Shown here one piece after another: positions 31,568-39,908 of a DNA stretch of 57,177 nucleotides. The notes below the pieces were generated by a model that worked only from the letters and a program-made list of their open reading frames with translations, ran no database searches and had not been told where the DNA came from. Made by a program: the position numbers and the translations under genes. The DNA lies in IMG/VR virus record IMGVR_UViG_3300020442_001429, positions 1 through 57,177 of that record; one strand, written 5' to 3'. Within the stretch, counting starts at the first letter, position 1. Every line of letters begins with the position of its first letter. This stretch comes from a virus.

Positions 31568-33020
31568 AAAGAACGAAGTACATTTAAAAGTACAAACAGA
31601 TCCTGGTATTGCTCAGGAACTATCTGACTTCTTTACATTTGAAGTGCCAGGCGCTCGCTTTATGCCTATGTATAAGAATAGAATGTGGGACGGCAAGGTT
31701 AGATTGTTTAGTATGTACACCAACGAACTATATGTTGGACTGCTAAAGTATTTAATTGACTTTGCTAATACATTAGAATATGATGTAGATGTAAAAATAG
31801 ATGACTTAGGAGAAGATGTAGACGTTGCAGGGTTTACAAAACTATTAAAGTTACAAAGTGGCGGTAAAGATATACAAATAAGAGATTATCAAATAGATGC
31901 TATACGACATGCACTAAAAAATACTAGGTCACTTTTATTAAGTCCTACGGCTAGTGGTAAATCATTAATTATTTACAGTTTAATTAGATACCATCAGTCA
32001 AGAGGACGTAGGCAACTCATAGTAGTACCAACAACTTCATTGGTAGAACAAATGTATGGAGACTTTCAGGACTACGCAACAGCAGATGAATGGAAAGCTC
32101 CTGAAAACTGTCATAGAATATATGGTGGTAAAGAAAAATCTAATGAATATCCTATTACTATTTCTACATGGCAATCTATATACAAGTTTCCTAAAAAATG
32201 GTTTGAAAAATTTGATGTTATCTATGGTGATGAAGCACACAATTTTAAATCGAAATCATTGACAACATTAATGAATAAATGTACTAATGCTCCTTATAGA
32301 ATAGGAACAACAGGAACATTAGACGGAACACAGACACATAAATTAGTATTAGAGGGTGTGTTTGGCCCTGTGTACAAAGTAACAACTACCAAGAAGTTAA
32401 TGGAGGACAAACAATTAGCAGATCTAAAAATCGTGTGTTGCACACTAAATTACAGCAAGGACGAAGAGCGCAAGTTTATTACCAAATCCACATATCAGGA
32501 AGAGATAGATTGGATAGTAACAAATCCAAAGAGAAACGAGATAATAAAAAATCTGACAATAGCTCAGGAAGGTAATACACTTGTTTTATTTCAATATGTA
32601 GAGAAACATGGTAAGGTTTTACATGAAATAATTAGTAAAGCAGTTAAAAAAGGCAGAAAAGTATTCTTTGTTTATGGTGGAACTGATACAGAAGTTAGAG
32701 AAGAGATACGTGCAATAACTGAGAAAGAAGATGACGCTATAATTATAGCATCATACGGCACATTTTCCACAGGCATAAATATAAGGAACCTACATAATAT
32801 TGTCTTTGCATCTCCAACAAAGAGTAGGATAAGAAATCTACAAAGTATAGGTAGAGGACTTAGAAGAGGAGATCAAAAGGTACAATGTAAATTATTTGAT
32901 ATAGGAGATGATTTGTCCTGGAAGTCCAAGAAAAATTATACATTAAATCACTTAATAGAAAGGGTAAAAATTTATAACGAAGAAGGTTTCGATTATAAGT
33001 TAGTAAAAATAGATGTCTGA
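31551..33020 (+). CDS. uvsW: Recombination helicase UvsW
   Basis: 489 residues, close to T4 UvsW (503). GTG start with AAGGA. Walker A LSPTASGKS (about 130-138), VVPTTSLVEQM, DEAH box YGDEAHN (about 225-231), the Ser-Ala-Thr-equivalent GTTGTLDG, and motif VI QSIGRGLRRGD are all present. The N-terminus MISVSKKNEVHLKVQTDPGI, then FMPMYKNRMWDGKVRLFS, is the UvsW DNA-binding region. It unwinds branched DNA and R-loops and promotes the switch from origin to recombination-dependent replication. Confidence 0.93.
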   Translation: MISVSKKNEVHLKVQTDPGIAQELSDFFTFEVPGARFMPMYKNRMWDGKVRLFSMYTNELYVGLLKYLIDFANTLEYDVDVKIDDLGEDVDVAGFTKLLKLQSGGKDIQIRDYQIDAIRHALKNTRSLLLSPTASGKSLIIYSLIRYHQSRGRRQLIVVPTTSLVEQMYGDFQDYATADEWKAPENCHRIYGGKEKSNEYPITISTWQSIYKFPKKWFEKFDVIYGDEAHNFKSKSLTTLMNKCTNAPYRIGTTGTLDGTQTHKLVLEGVFGPVYKVTTTKKLMEDKQLADLKIVCCTLNYSKDEERKFITKSTYQEEIDWIVTNPKRNEIIKNLTIAQEGNTLVLFQYVEKHGKVLHEIISKAVKKGRKVFFVYGGTDTEVREEIRAITEKEDDAIIIASYGTFSTGINIRNLHNIVFASPTKSRIRNLQSIGRGLRRGDQKVQCKLFDIGDDLSWKSKKNYTLNHLIERVKIYNEEGFDYKLVKIDV

Positions 33021-33435
33021 GATAACGGTACTAAAATTAATAGACGGCTCCACGGTTGTGGGAAGAGTAACTCAGGGTGTAGATGTTTACGAAATAGAAC
33101 ACCCTATTGAAATAGTAAGTCATATGAGTATTAGTAGGGGAGTTATAGGAGAACAATTAAGTTTACGTCCGTGGATAGCGTTCTCAGATACAGGAGTTTT
33201 TACAATAGACAGAATTAATGTGTTAGCGATAACAGGTTTAGATCAAAAGTATGAGGCAGGTTACACAAATATAGTAGAGGCCACATATTTAAATGAAAAT
33301 GTTTATGTCGAAGAATTACCTAAAGCGGCAGATTTACCAACAAATGCTGACATGGGTTATGATCCAATGGACGATATAGATTTAGAAACATTAGCAGAAT
33401 ACGCTGACGCACACATAAAGAAAAAGATACATTAG
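33013..33435 (+). CDS. Hypothetical protein, possible Sm-like fold
   Basis: 140 residues. VLKLIDGSTVVGRVTQ, then VYEIEHPIEIVS, and SLRPWIAFSDTGVFTIDRIN, LAITGL give five short strands in the style of an LSm/Hfq beta barrel (LxDGSxVxGxV). The C-terminal 50 residues are acidic and likely flexible. The assignment is by pattern only. It starts inside the uvsW stop and is followed by gp55, so it may relate to transcription or RNA; that is inference. Confidence 0.5.
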   Translation: MSEITVLKLIDGSTVVGRVTQGVDVYEIEHPIEIVSHMSISRGVIGEQLSLRPWIAFSDTGVFTIDRINVLAITGLDQKYEAGYTNIVEATYLNENVYVEELPKAADLPTNADMGYDPMDDIDLETLAEYADAHIKKKIH

Positions 33436-33444
33436 GAGTATATT

Positions 33445-34032
33445 ATGGCAAAAAGACGTGATCCAAATTCATCACACTATATAAACAATAAGGAATTTCT
33501 ACAAGCTATGACAGAGTTTAGAAAAATCCGTATTGAAGCAGAAGATAGTGGAGATGACAGACCGCAAGTACCTAATTATATTGGTGAGTGCTTTGTTAAA
33601 ATAGCAAATCACTTGGCATATAAAGCAAACTTTGTAAATTATACATTTAGAGATGAAATGATTCTAGATGGTATTGAAAATTGTCTTACATATATGGACA
33701 ACTTTGATCCTGAAAAATCTAACAATCCTTTTGCGTACTTTACACAAATCACATACTATGCTTTCATTAGACGTATCCAGAAAGAGAAACGTCATATGGA
33801 AACAAAGTTCAAATACATTCAAAGTTTGGATATAGAGCAACTTCTTGAAGAAGGTGAAGGAAGTACAGAGTATGTTACTTATATGAAAAATATAATTGAC
33901 CAAGCTCAAGCAGACGAGAAGAAAGCTAATGAGGCAAACAAAGGCAAAAAGATGCCTAAGCGTAGGCCAAAATATTTGGATGAAAAAATCAAAGCAGAAG
34001 AAGCGGCTGCTAAGAAAAAACAAAACGGTTAA
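33445..34032 (+). CDS. 55: Late-transcription sigma factor gp55
   Basis: 195 residues, near T4 gp55 (185). The core NYIGECFVKIANHLAYKANF, DEMILDGIENCLTYMDNFDP and NPFAYFTQITYYAFIRRIQK corresponds to sigma region 2, which binds core polymerase and melts the TATAAATA box. The C-terminus is Lys-rich. It explains the many TATAAATA boxes in this window. In T4 it needs gp33 and the gp45 clamp as coactivators; gp45 is encoded at 52185. AGGAG precedes the ATG. Confidence 0.93.
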   Translation: MAKRRDPNSSHYINNKEFLQAMTEFRKIRIEAEDSGDDRPQVPNYIGECFVKIANHLAYKANFVNYTFRDEMILDGIENCLTYMDNFDPEKSNNPFAYFTQITYYAFIRRIQKEKRHMETKFKYIQSLDIEQLLEEGEGSTEYVTYMKNIIDQAQADEKKANEANKGKKMPKRRPKYLDEKIKAEEAAAKKKQNG

Positions 34033-34040
34033 ATTGACTC

Positions 34041-34070
34041 TTGATTATAGCTTCTATAATCATATATAAT
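34041..34070 (+). promoter_or_regulatory. Sigma70-like promoter before queE
   Basis: TTGATT at 34041-34046, 18-base spacer, TATAAT at 34065-34070. A second pair (TTGACT 34034-34039, TATAAT 34055-34060) overlaps it with a 15-base spacer. The ATG at 34078 is seven bases after the -10, again suggesting a leaderless message. Confidence 0.7.
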
Positions 34071-34077
34071 ACTCAAC

Positions 34078-34959
34078 ATGGCAAAACTTAGATATAGCGA
34101 AGCATTTTATTCAGTACAAGGTGAAGGAAGATTTGTAGGTGTTCCTAGTATTTTCCTTAGGGTGTTTGGTTGCAACTTTGAATGTAGAGGTTTTGGTCAG
34201 GAACGAGGTAAACTTATTCCTGTAGAAGAAATGCCCTATATGACAGATCCTAGAGCAGAAAAGGATAATGAAATAGCATATAAAAGTATCGAAGAACTTC
34301 CTGTTACGCCTATAGGTTGTGATAGTTCAGCATCTTGGGCGATGAAATACAAACATTTACAATTAACAAAGACAATAGACGAGGTGTTCGAACATATCGT
34401 TAGTTTACTTCCTAATGGTAAATTTGATGAGAGAGAAGATATACATTTAGTTATTACAGGTGGCGAACCTTTATTAGGTTGGCAAAGAGTTTGGCCTGAA
34501 CTATTAGAAATGTGTAAAGAAGTAGGTTTAAAGAATGTAACATTTGAAACAAATGGAACACAGAACTTACAACAACAATTTATAGATTATTTAAATGAAG
34601 ATGGAAAAGACATTCATATTACATGGTCAACATCTCCTAAATTATCTATCTCAGGTGAGGATCAATTCGATGCCCTTATTCCTGAAGCACTATTAGATAT
34701 GAACAAGGTAACTAACAGTCATTTATATAATAAATTTGTCGTTAGAGACTATATAGATTTTGAAGAAGTAGATTTATTTGTTGATGAATATAAATCTGCT
34801 GGTGTTGTTCTGGATGCAGTTTATTGCATGCCAGAAGGCGCAACATTGGAACAACAAGCCCTAACAGAAAAGGATGTTGCAGAAGCCTGTATGAAAACAG
34901 GTTACAAGTTTAGTCCAAGGTTGCATATTACATTATTCGGGAACGCATGGGGAACATAG
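34078..34959 (+). CDS. queE: QueE-like 7-carboxy-7-deazaguanine synthase
   Basis: 293 residues. YSVQGEGRFVGVPSIFLRVF and GCNFEC at 31-36, then VITGGEPLLGWQ and FETNGTQNL, are QueE marks. QueE is a radical SAM enzyme that contracts 6-carboxytetrahydropterin to CDG. The third cluster cysteine is not at the normal place (C-R-G-F); the likely partner is C81 in IGCDSSASW after an insertion of about 44 residues. The enzyme feeds the preQ0 pathway, with folE at 35450 and queD at 39905. It overlaps the PRTase gene by 13 bases. Confidence 0.88.
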   Translation: MAKLRYSEAFYSVQGEGRFVGVPSIFLRVFGCNFECRGFGQERGKLIPVEEMPYMTDPRAEKDNEIAYKSIEELPVTPIGCDSSASWAMKYKHLQLTKTIDEVFEHIVSLLPNGKFDEREDIHLVITGGEPLLGWQRVWPELLEMCKEVGLKNVTFETNGTQNLQQQFIDYLNEDGKDIHITWSTSPKLSISGEDQFDALIPEALLDMNKVTNSHLYNKFVVRDYIDFEEVDLFVDEYKSAGVVLDAVYCMPEGATLEQQALTEKDVAEACMKTGYKFSPRLHITLFGNAWGT

Positions 34960-35372
34960 ACGTAACTTGGAATACAATAAACGAACAAGTAGAACACATT
35001 AGTGATTTGGTAAAACAGAATAATATTGACATGATTGTTGGTATTGCAAGAGGAGGACTGGTACCAGCAGTAATGGTATCCAACAGAACAAAGGTTCCTA
35101 TGCAAAGTTTAGAGTGGCAAACAAGAGACGGAAACGGAACAGACAGGAAGAAACTTATAGAATTACAACTTGATAAATATAATTGTCTGTTCATAGATGA
35201 TATATGTGATACAGGTAAAACAATTTTTGGTATCCGAGAAGTATTTCCTGGTGCTAAGTTTGCTGTTTTATTTAACAAAATGGTTGACATGGAGCTTGAC
35301 TTTGAAGGAGTAAGACTCTATAATAATACACAATATCAAATAAAGCAATGGATAAACTTTCCGTGGGAATGA
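34947..35372 (+). CDS. Phosphoribosyltransferase-like protein
   Basis: 141 residues of a type I PRTase fold. The PRPP loop is CLFIDDICDTGKT (80-92) and the pyrophosphate loop is IVGIARGGLVPAVMVSN (30-45). Such proteins exchange a purine base with PRPP, for example in hypoxanthine or xanthine salvage. Its place between queE and folE suggests a link to purine or deazapurine use, but a general salvage role is equally possible. The hood that sets base choice is too short to judge. Confidence 0.7.
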   Translation: MGNIDVTWNTINEQVEHISDLVKQNNIDMIVGIARGGLVPAVMVSNRTKVPMQSLEWQTRDGNGTDRKKLIELQLDKYNCLFIDDICDTGKTIFGIREVFPGAKFAVLFNKMVDMELDFEGVRLYNNTQYQIKQWINFPWE

Positions 35373-35380
35373 ACAGAATG

Positions 35381-35388
35381 TATAAATA
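35381..35388 (+). promoter_or_regulatory. T4-type late promoter before folE
   Basis: Exact TATAAATA, 62 bases before the folE ATG at 35450, in the only gap of this block. GGAAGGAG precedes the ATG. Confidence 0.65.
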
Positions 35389-35449
35389 TAAGGCAACACA
35401 AAGGTTGCAAATTTTAAAAACTATATCCGTGTTAGGAAGGAGAAAATAA

Positions 35450-36124
35450 ATGGCTTTTAATAAGACAAAAACTGACCCTGAATTGGGTCTTAAAATTCAC
35501 GAACACTTAGTCAAGTGTGGAGTAGAAACCCCCGTAGTAGATAATGGACTCACTCGTACAGAGAAGATTGAGATTATCAAAGATAAATTTACTGACATTA
35601 TGAATGTTATGGGACTAGATTTATCTGATGACAGTCTTATGGACACACCTAATCGTGTCGCTAAGATGTATATTAACGAGATCTTTTGGGGTCTAGATTA
35701 CGAGGCGTTTCCTAAATGTACAGCAGTTGAAAACAAAATGGAATATGAAAGTATGGTTGTTGAACGTAACATAAATGTTCAATCCAACTGTGAACATCAT
35801 TTTGTAGTCATTGATGGCGTAGGAACTGTGGCGTATATTCCAAACAAAAAGGTTTTAGGATTAAGTAAACTTAATCGTATAGTAGAATACTTTGCTAAGA
35901 GACCACAAATACAAGAACGTTTGACAGAACAAGTATATTATGCACTACAATACATTCTCGATACAGATAATATTGCAGTAGTTATAGATGCTCAACATTA
36001 TTGCGTAAAGAGTCGTGGTGTAGAAGACGTAGGTTCGTCTACTATTACAAGTAAACTAGGTGGAGGGTTCAAAGATGACCCAGCACTTAGAGCAGAGTTT
36101 ATGAACTTGATTGCTAGAAAGTAA
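35450..36124 (+). CDS. folE: GTP cyclohydrolase I
   Basis: 224 residues. TPNRVAKMYINEIFWGLDY, NVQSNCEHHFVVIDGVGTVA, YIPNKKVLGLSKLNRIVEYF, QIQERLTEQV and AQHYCVKSRGVED are the family signature, with zinc ligands in CEHH and HYC. It turns GTP into dihydroneopterin triphosphate, the first step to folate and to preQ0. With queD and queE here the preQ0 use is the more likely. A late promoter lies upstream. Sequence is complete with no missing catalytic residue. Confidence 0.95.
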   Translation: MAFNKTKTDPELGLKIHEHLVKCGVETPVVDNGLTRTEKIEIIKDKFTDIMNVMGLDLSDDSLMDTPNRVAKMYINEIFWGLDYEAFPKCTAVENKMEYESMVVERNINVQSNCEHHFVVIDGVGTVAYIPNKKVLGLSKLNRIVEYFAKRPQIQERLTEQVYYALQYILDTDNIAVVIDAQHYCVKSRGVEDVGSSTITSKLGGGFKDDPALRAEFMNLIARK

Positions 36125-36142
36125 ATTACAAAATTTTATATT

Positions 36143-36676
36143 ATGGACATTAATAAACCTCATATAGTCGTTGATTTGGAAACATTAAGCACACGCTCTA
36201 ATGCGTGTATAGTTTCTATTGGCGCTGTTAGAATAGAAAACTTAGAAATAGTAGATGAGTTTTTTGTGAACGTAGATCCTATGACTTGTAAAGAAGCAGG
36301 ATTACACATACAAAAAAGCACAGTAGATTGGTGGGCAGAACAACCAAAAGATATTAGACAGGCGTGGCAAAAAGATCCTGTTCCATTAGATGAGGCATTA
36401 GATAAGTTTCAAAAGTTTTATGGTTGGGATAGTATTCCTATTTGGGGATATGGTGCCAACTTTGATGTTGTAATATTAGAAAATGCTATGACACTATCAG
36501 GTTGGAATGAAAACAAAAGTGAAATGGAACGTTACCCCTGGAAATTTTGGGACATTTATTGTTTAAGAACATTAATGAACGTGTTGAATAAAAAGTTACC
36601 TAAGGCAAACAATCATAATGCTTTAGATGATGCAGTAGCAGAAGCTAATATGCTTATAGAGATATTAAAATCATGA
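36143..36676 (+). CDS. DEDDh 3'-5' exonuclease (DexA-like)
   Basis: 177 residues. HIVVDLETLSTRSNACIVSI gives the first D-x-E pair, GYGANFDVVILENAM the second Asp, and NNHNALDDAVAEANML the His and last Asp of the DEDDh exonuclease group. T4 exonuclease A (DexA, 227 residues) is similar in design and degrades single-stranded DNA; this copy is shorter. DNA repair or nucleotide recycling is likely. No Shine-Dalgarno is evident. It overlaps the next gene by four bases. Confidence 0.78.
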   Translation: MDINKPHIVVDLETLSTRSNACIVSIGAVRIENLEIVDEFFVNVDPMTCKEAGLHIQKSTVDWWAEQPKDIRQAWQKDPVPLDEALDKFQKFYGWDSIPIWGYGANFDVVILENAMTLSGWNENKSEMERYPWKFWDIYCLRTLMNVLNKKLPKANNHNALDDAVAEANMLIEILKS

Positions 36677-37938
36677 ATAAAAAATTAGAATATGTAGTAT
36701 CAGGCACAAGTTATATGCGCCTAAGTAATCCACAAATTGCTAATGATGAAACCAATTCAGGTATTGTTAGAACACTGATAGAAAAATTAGTACAGGACAA
36801 ACATCATCACAAATTTAGCATGCTATACAACGGACATACAGAGTCAGGCTTTGGTGAACGATTTAAATCTTACAGAGAATCTATACACCAAGTTCATGTT
36901 GACTCAGGTGGTCTTCAGGTTGTTACACAAGGACTAGATTTAACTGATGAACTAAAAGAAAAGGTATATCGAAACCAAGCACAGTTTGGAGATATCGGTA
37001 TGTGCTTTGATGAGATTCCTGTAATACTTACAGGCGAAAGGTCAGAACGTAATGATGTAAAACAAAGGTTCTTTGACTTTGAAAACTATGAGGAGATGGC
37101 AAGAGCTACAGGTAGAAACATTAAAAGGCAATTAGAAATATTTGATGAAGAAGAAAGTAATTGTAAGCCCTTTATTATTCTACAAGGTAATTGTGTTGAT
37201 ACATATCTTCGTTGGTATGAATGTTTGCTATCAGAAATACCTGAACAATGGCATGATAGATTAGGCGGTATTGCAATGGGAGCAGCAGGACTAGGAACAG
37301 GTCCATTAGAAGATGTAAAAAGAGCTTTTATTGCTAGTGAAATAGAAAAAGTTTGGACACAAGATAAAATGCACTTACACGTCTTAGGAGTAGGAAGTAT
37401 TAGACGTATGTTGCCTTATTTGGTGTTCACACAGAATGGTTTATACAAAGATGTAGATATATCATATGACTCTACAACACATAGTAGAGCTGTAGAAACA
37501 GGTTTATTTTATATGGGTACAGGTACAACTAAGTTTTCCAGACAAATGAGTAATTTGTATAGAGAAATGTACGATAATTGCACACAGGAAGTCAATTTAG
37601 GTGTAGATCTTGACACATTTTACAAGATGTTGAACACACCAAGCACAAAGGCAAAAGAAGAATGGGGCGACTTACATCAATGGATATATGTAAGAACAGC
37701 ATTTACACTTATGTCTATCAAAAACTTTATGTCACATTTAGAAACAATGTTATTGGATAAAGATACCCTAATTAAGTTTACGGGTAAAATGAAACTTGAC
37801 GGACAGTTCCGTAATCTCTATAATGTAAACAATAGACAGGACTTTGACTATTGGGAGAACAATCAATACTTAGGAGGTATGATGAAGTCAATGTCCGTGG
37901 CGAAGGAAGCGCCAATTAATTTGGAGGAACTATTTTGA
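36673..37938 (+). CDS. dpdA: TGT-family DNA transglycosylase-like protein (DpdA-like)
   Basis: 421 residues. VHVDSGGLQVVTQG has the TGT catalytic DSGG motif (about 77-80), GDIGMCFDEIP follows the second aspartate block, GIAMGAAGLGTG matches the Gly-rich binding loop and LHVLGVGSIRRMLP the late strand. tRNA-guanine transglycosylases swap guanine for a 7-deazaguanine. The CxCxxC zinc site of tRNA enzymes is absent, and preQ0 genes lie on both sides. The DpdA group, which acts on DNA, is therefore the better fit. A tRNA-acting enzyme remains possible. Confidence 0.72.
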   Translation: MNKKLEYVVSGTSYMRLSNPQIANDETNSGIVRTLIEKLVQDKHHHKFSMLYNGHTESGFGERFKSYRESIHQVHVDSGGLQVVTQGLDLTDELKEKVYRNQAQFGDIGMCFDEIPVILTGERSERNDVKQRFFDFENYEEMARATGRNIKRQLEIFDEEESNCKPFIILQGNCVDTYLRWYECLLSEIPEQWHDRLGGIAMGAAGLGTGPLEDVKRAFIASEIEKVWTQDKMHLHVLGVGSIRRMLPYLVFTQNGLYKDVDISYDSTTHSRAVETGLFYMGTGTTKFSRQMSNLYREMYDNCTQEVNLGVDLDTFYKMLNTPSTKAKEEWGDLHQWIYVRTAFTLMSIKNFMSHLETMLLDKDTLIKFTGKMKLDGQFRNLYNVNNRQDFDYWENNQYLGGMMKSMSVAKEAPINLEELF

Positions 37939-38495
37939 ATATCTTTATGTTACATGAGAACCAACAGAAATGTGTAGAATCACATTGTGATAAGCACGTT
38001 GTTAAGATGGTTATTGAATACGCGCAATTATTGTCCACAGCACATCGTGTACTAGACGGTGTAATGTACATGGACAAAACTGCTAACGGTAGAAACATTA
38101 AACGCTGGCGTATTGAAGGCGATGAAGTTAAAGAGTGGGGCTTATACAAAGCATCTCACATCAATCATCCATGTGGTATATGGGTAAGGGAAAGTAATGC
38201 TAATTATATGTACTTGCATAACTTGTGGTATAAACTTTGTAAAGAATATACTCATAGGTATGGCAAATTACATTTGACTGAGGCAAAACTTAGAAGCATT
38301 CTTTGTAACCCACCAAAAAATATTCCTTATGCGCCAATGGCAGACGTACATAATATGCCACAAGCAATGCCCGATGATGCAAAAATACCAAATGATGTTG
38401 TATCTGCATATCGAAGGTATTATAATATGTACAAATTGGACTTTGCTAAATATACAAACAGAGAGGAACCACAATGGTTAAGAACAGGTACATAA
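37935..38495 (+). CDS. Conserved phage protein of unknown function
   Basis: 186 residues. ESHCDKHVVKMVIEYAQLLS, then TAHRVLDG, later HINHPCGIWVRESNANY, LCKEYTHRYGKLH and PQAMPDDAK form a pattern I have seen in many tailed phages (CDKHVVK...; HPxxxWVReS; EYthRYgK; AMPd). It is rich in His, Cys and aromatic residues and probably helical. It often keeps company with nucleotide and DNA modification genes, but no activity is known to me. It overlaps both neighbours, within the deazaguanine gene block. Confidence 0.65.
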   Translation: MNIFMLHENQQKCVESHCDKHVVKMVIEYAQLLSTAHRVLDGVMYMDKTANGRNIKRWRIEGDEVKEWGLYKASHINHPCGIWVRESNANYMYLHNLWYKLCKEYTHRYGKLHLTEAKLRSILCNPPKNIPYAPMADVHNMPQAMPDDAKIPNDVVSAYRRYYNMYKLDFAKYTNREEPQWLRTGT

Positions 38496-38857
38496 AAGTA
38501 AAATTTACTAAAGAGGGTATTCACAAATTCCCAGGAGCAGATAAAGATCCTAAATACGCAACAGGTAACTGGGACGACGTCTCATTTTTAGGATACCCTC
38601 ACCGTCATATGTTTTACTTTTATGTAACTCTCGGTGTTACGCATAATGATAGAGACGTGGAGTTCATACAATTTAAGCGTGAACTAGAAAGACTCTTTAC
38701 TAAGAACGTTTTACATTTAGACTACCAGTCCTGTGAAATGATAGCAGAGAATCTTATAAATTATATTGAAAACAAATATCCTAATCGTGCAGTTCGTGTA
38801 GAAGTGTATGAAGATGATGAAAACGGGGCTATACTAGATAATGATTTATTTAATTGA
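38474..38857 (+). CDS. Conserved phage protein, possible T-fold
   Basis: 127 residues. PHRHMFYFYVTLGVTHNDRD, EFIQFKRELERLF, SCEMIAENLINYI and VRVEVYEDDENGA follow in an order that recalls the tunnelling fold of 6-pyruvoyltetrahydropterin-type enzymes: strand with His, strand, helix, then an xxAEnxAxxI helix and a final strand ending in Glu. The zinc and catalytic residues of QueD are not clearly present. It could be a partner of QueD or an unrelated protein. The fold is a tentative reading. It overlaps both neighbours. Confidence 0.5.
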   Translation: MVKNRYIKVKFTKEGIHKFPGADKDPKYATGNWDDVSFLGYPHRHMFYFYVTLGVTHNDRDVEFIQFKRELERLFTKNVLHLDYQSCEMIAENLINYIENKYPNRAVRVEVYEDDENGAILDNDLFN

Positions 38858-39908
38858 TTTAGAATATGTAGAAACTCGTTACACTGCACAATGGAAAACA
38901 GAATTACCCCAGGCAATTGCAGACGCTAACGACACTTCAGTTACAATTATTGAAGGTACACATCAGGAACAAGATGTTTCGTCAGGAACATTCTTAGATT
39001 TCTCAGCGACTAACATATACAAAGCAGAACAAGTCCAAAAGATTGCACAACTGTTTAAGAACGGTGATGTAAAAGATGGAGACCACTTTGTATTTGCAGA
39101 TGCCTGGCACCCTGGTATTATTAATTTAAAATACATGGCAGACTTGCAGAATATTAAAATTATTACACATGGTCTGTGGCACGCAGGTAGTTATGATCCA
39201 CAGGACTTTTTAGGTAGGCAAATAGGTGATAAGCCCTGGGTTAGACATTCAGAGTATGCAATGTTTGATGGGTATGATAAAAACTATTTTGCTAGTCAAT
39301 TTCATATAAGTTTATTTGCACAGGAAATGTTTAATGATCCTGATAGCCAGGAGTATTTACAAAAGAAAATTGTAAGAACAGGTTGGCCTTTTGAATATCT
39401 ACAAAATGTTATTAGAAATGATACAATAGGTGTTGAAAAGGATAACTTAATATTGTTTCCTCACAGAAACGCACCAGAAAAACAGTTAAAAATATTTGAG
39501 GACTTAGCTTTACAACTCCCAGAATATGAATTTATTAACTGTGCAGATTATGACTTGAAGAAACAGGACTATCACAAACTATTAGGACAGGCAAAGATTG
39601 TGTTTAGTGCTAATCTACAAGAAACATTAGGTATATCATGTTATGAAATACTATTAGCGGGTGGCTATCCACTTGTTCCTAATAGATTGTCTTATAGTGA
39701 GATGTATCAATCGGAGTTTTTGTATCCTAGTGAATGGACATTGAGTTATGAAGATTATCAGAGTAACAAACAATATCTAATAGATAGGATACGATATATT
39801 ATGGAAAACTTTAATTCAAATGAATTGAGAAATGCAGCAGAAGAGAACACTGCATCATTAACGCAGCAGTATTTCTCTGCTAATAACTTATATCAGGAGT
39901 TAAAATGA
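38841..39908 (+). CDS. GT-B glycosyltransferase
   Basis: 355 residues. The C-terminal half has the family 1/4 pattern: NLILFPHRNAPEKQLKIFED, then LGQAKIVFSANLQETLGISC followed by YEILLAGGYPLVPNRLSYSE, with the E-x7-E donor-binding motif in ETLGISCYE. The N-terminal half (MIYLIDLEYVETRYTAQWKT) is a diverged Rossmann domain. It is unlike the GT-A enzymes elsewhere in the window. Its place among deazaguanine genes raises the idea that it glycosylates modified DNA or a queuosine-like base, but this is inference. Confidence 0.7.
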   Translation: MIYLIDLEYVETRYTAQWKTELPQAIADANDTSVTIIEGTHQEQDVSSGTFLDFSATNIYKAEQVQKIAQLFKNGDVKDGDHFVFADAWHPGIINLKYMADLQNIKIITHGLWHAGSYDPQDFLGRQIGDKPWVRHSEYAMFDGYDKNYFASQFHISLFAQEMFNDPDSQEYLQKKIVRTGWPFEYLQNVIRNDTIGVEKDNLILFPHRNAPEKQLKIFEDLALQLPEYEFINCADYDLKKQDYHKLLGQAKIVFSANLQETLGISCYEILLAGGYPLVPNRLSYSEMYQSEFLYPSEWTLSYEDYQSNKQYLIDRIRYIMENFNSNELRNAAEENTASLTQQYFSANNLYQELK

